In this document: piece after piece, positions 52,386-52,830 of the stretch
Numbering within the stretch: position 1 is the stretch's first letter
How the letters are laid out: every line of letters starts with the position of its first letter
Source of the DNA: WHTX01 sp038255145
GTDB taxonomy: Bacteria > Actinomycetota > Acidimicrobiia > Acidimicrobiales > CAIXPF01
NCBI GenBank assembly: GCA_038255145.1
Contig: JBBSLP010000043.1
Location: 1-52,830, forward strand
Length of the DNA: 52,830 nucleotides
Direction: 5' to 3'
Notes under the pieces: model-generated
What the model was told of the DNA's origin: nothing
What the model saw: only the letters and a program-made list of their open reading frames with translations
Databases searched by the model: none
Made by a program: the position numbers and the translations under genes

Positions 52386-52830
52386 GGCGTGAGATCGAGG
52401 ACACCCGGAGCCACCTCGGCGTCACCGTGGGTGCCATCGAGGAGCGGGTGAGCCCCCGCGCCATCGTGCAACGACGCAAGTCGGCCATGGGCGCCCGGCT
52501 CACCTACGTACGTGAGGCCGTGATGGGCAAGGCCAGCGACGTCACCGGTCGCACCACGGGTACGGCGTCGGGCGCCGTCGGGACCGTGCACGACGGCGCC
52601 TCCGGTGCGCTGCACGCCGTGCAGGGCATGCCGGAAGCCGCCACCAGCGGCGCGCAGGGCAACCCCCTCGCCGCCGGGCTGATCGCCTTCGGCGCCGGCC
52701 TGCTCGCTGCCACGCTGCTCCCCGTGTCCGAGGCCGAGCAGGAGCTGGCGGCCACGGTGGTGGACAAGGCCCAACCCCTCACGGAGGAGGCCCAGCGGGT
52801 GGTCGGCGAGGTCGCCTCCGAGGTCAAGGA
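52361..52830 (+). CDS. DUF3618 family protein, partial at window end
   Basis: GTG 52361 is preceded by AAGGAGG at 7-nt spacing. The product begins MGQTADELRREIEDTRSHLG, the DUF3618 motif (RREIExTRxxLGxTVxAIxxR), followed by a Gly/Ala/Ser/Thr-rich segment and one hydrophobic part near residue 105-120 (LAAGLIAFGAGLLAATLLP). The stop lies outside the window. Members accompany holin-X genes in stress-induced envelope clusters; function unknown. Confidence 0.85.
   Translation, partial: MGQTADELRREIEDTRSHLGVTVGAIEERVSPRAIVQRRKSAMGARLTYVREAVMGKASDVTGRTTGTASGAVGTVHDGASGALHAVQGMPEAATSGAQGNPLAAGLIAFGAGLLAATLLPVSEAEQELAATVVDKAQPLTEEAQRVVGEVASEVK

Overview
The window is very GC-rich, with GTG starts, short gene spacing, an ECF sigma/RskA-type anti-sigma pair, a DUF3618/holin-X stress cluster and many acyl-CoA and acyl-reductase genes. 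This points to a high-GC actinobacterium. Acidimicrobiia is my best guess from the gene mix, but no marker in the window proves it.

Positions 1-13,760 look like an accessory island beside a tRNA-Val(CAC) gene. Two broken tyrosine-recombinase remnants abut 5'-to-5' at about 13,490, just inside the tRNA. Leftwards lie a frameshifted IS256 transposase at the window edge, an ECF sigma/anti-sigma pair, and two secreted-protein genes about 9 kb apart that share a near-identical 38-bp promoter-proximal element. The island also holds an OhrR/hydrolase deletion chimera, a thioredoxin-like lipoprotein, an ArsR-regulated CDF metal exporter, and an ArsR/SRPBCC pair whose SRPBCC gene carries two frameshifts.

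The most striking part is 8,070-10,969. A minus-strand operon encodes a PhnD-like binding protein, an AS3MT/ArsM-like methyltransferase and a second methyltransferase. It faces a plus-strand GNAT acetyltransferase across a 69-bp gap containing a perfect 9-bp-arm inverted repeat. Both the ArsM-like methyltransferase and the GNAT gene are interrupted by one in-frame UGA. In each, the UGA sits where related proteins have Cys, the family sequence continues in frame after it, and a perfect hairpin with a CGUG(U/C) loop follows at 16-23 nt, the geometry of a bacterial SECIS. In the methyltransferase the extended frame ends in a GTGA overlap with the next gene. I propose a two-selenoprotein locus, possibly for metalloid or alkylation chemistry beside metal-export genes. 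No selenocysteine machinery lies in the window, so this needs testing.

Positions 13,890-52,830 look like ordinary chromosome: murF and ddl (divergent); an acyl-reductase/HAD fusion, LarA-domain protein and PlsC in one block; acyl-CoA dehydrogenases; LysR; an acyl-CoA carboxylase carboxyltransferase; citrate synthase; PhzF; quinone oxidoreductase; a GNAT-hydratase fusion; a branched-chain-type ABC binding lipoprotein; a GNAT/acyl-CoA-synthetase protein; aldehyde dehydrogenase; a hybrid histidine kinase coupled to a REC-EAL regulator; a LigD-type phosphoesterase-polymerase without ligase domain; a zinc alcohol dehydrogenase; an FAD oxidoreductase; and an epimerase. A RecQ gene here is broken: it lacks the Walker A motif and most of the zinc region and holds a (CCTTGG)14 microsatellite. 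The right edge is a stress-type cluster ending in a partial DUF3618 gene.
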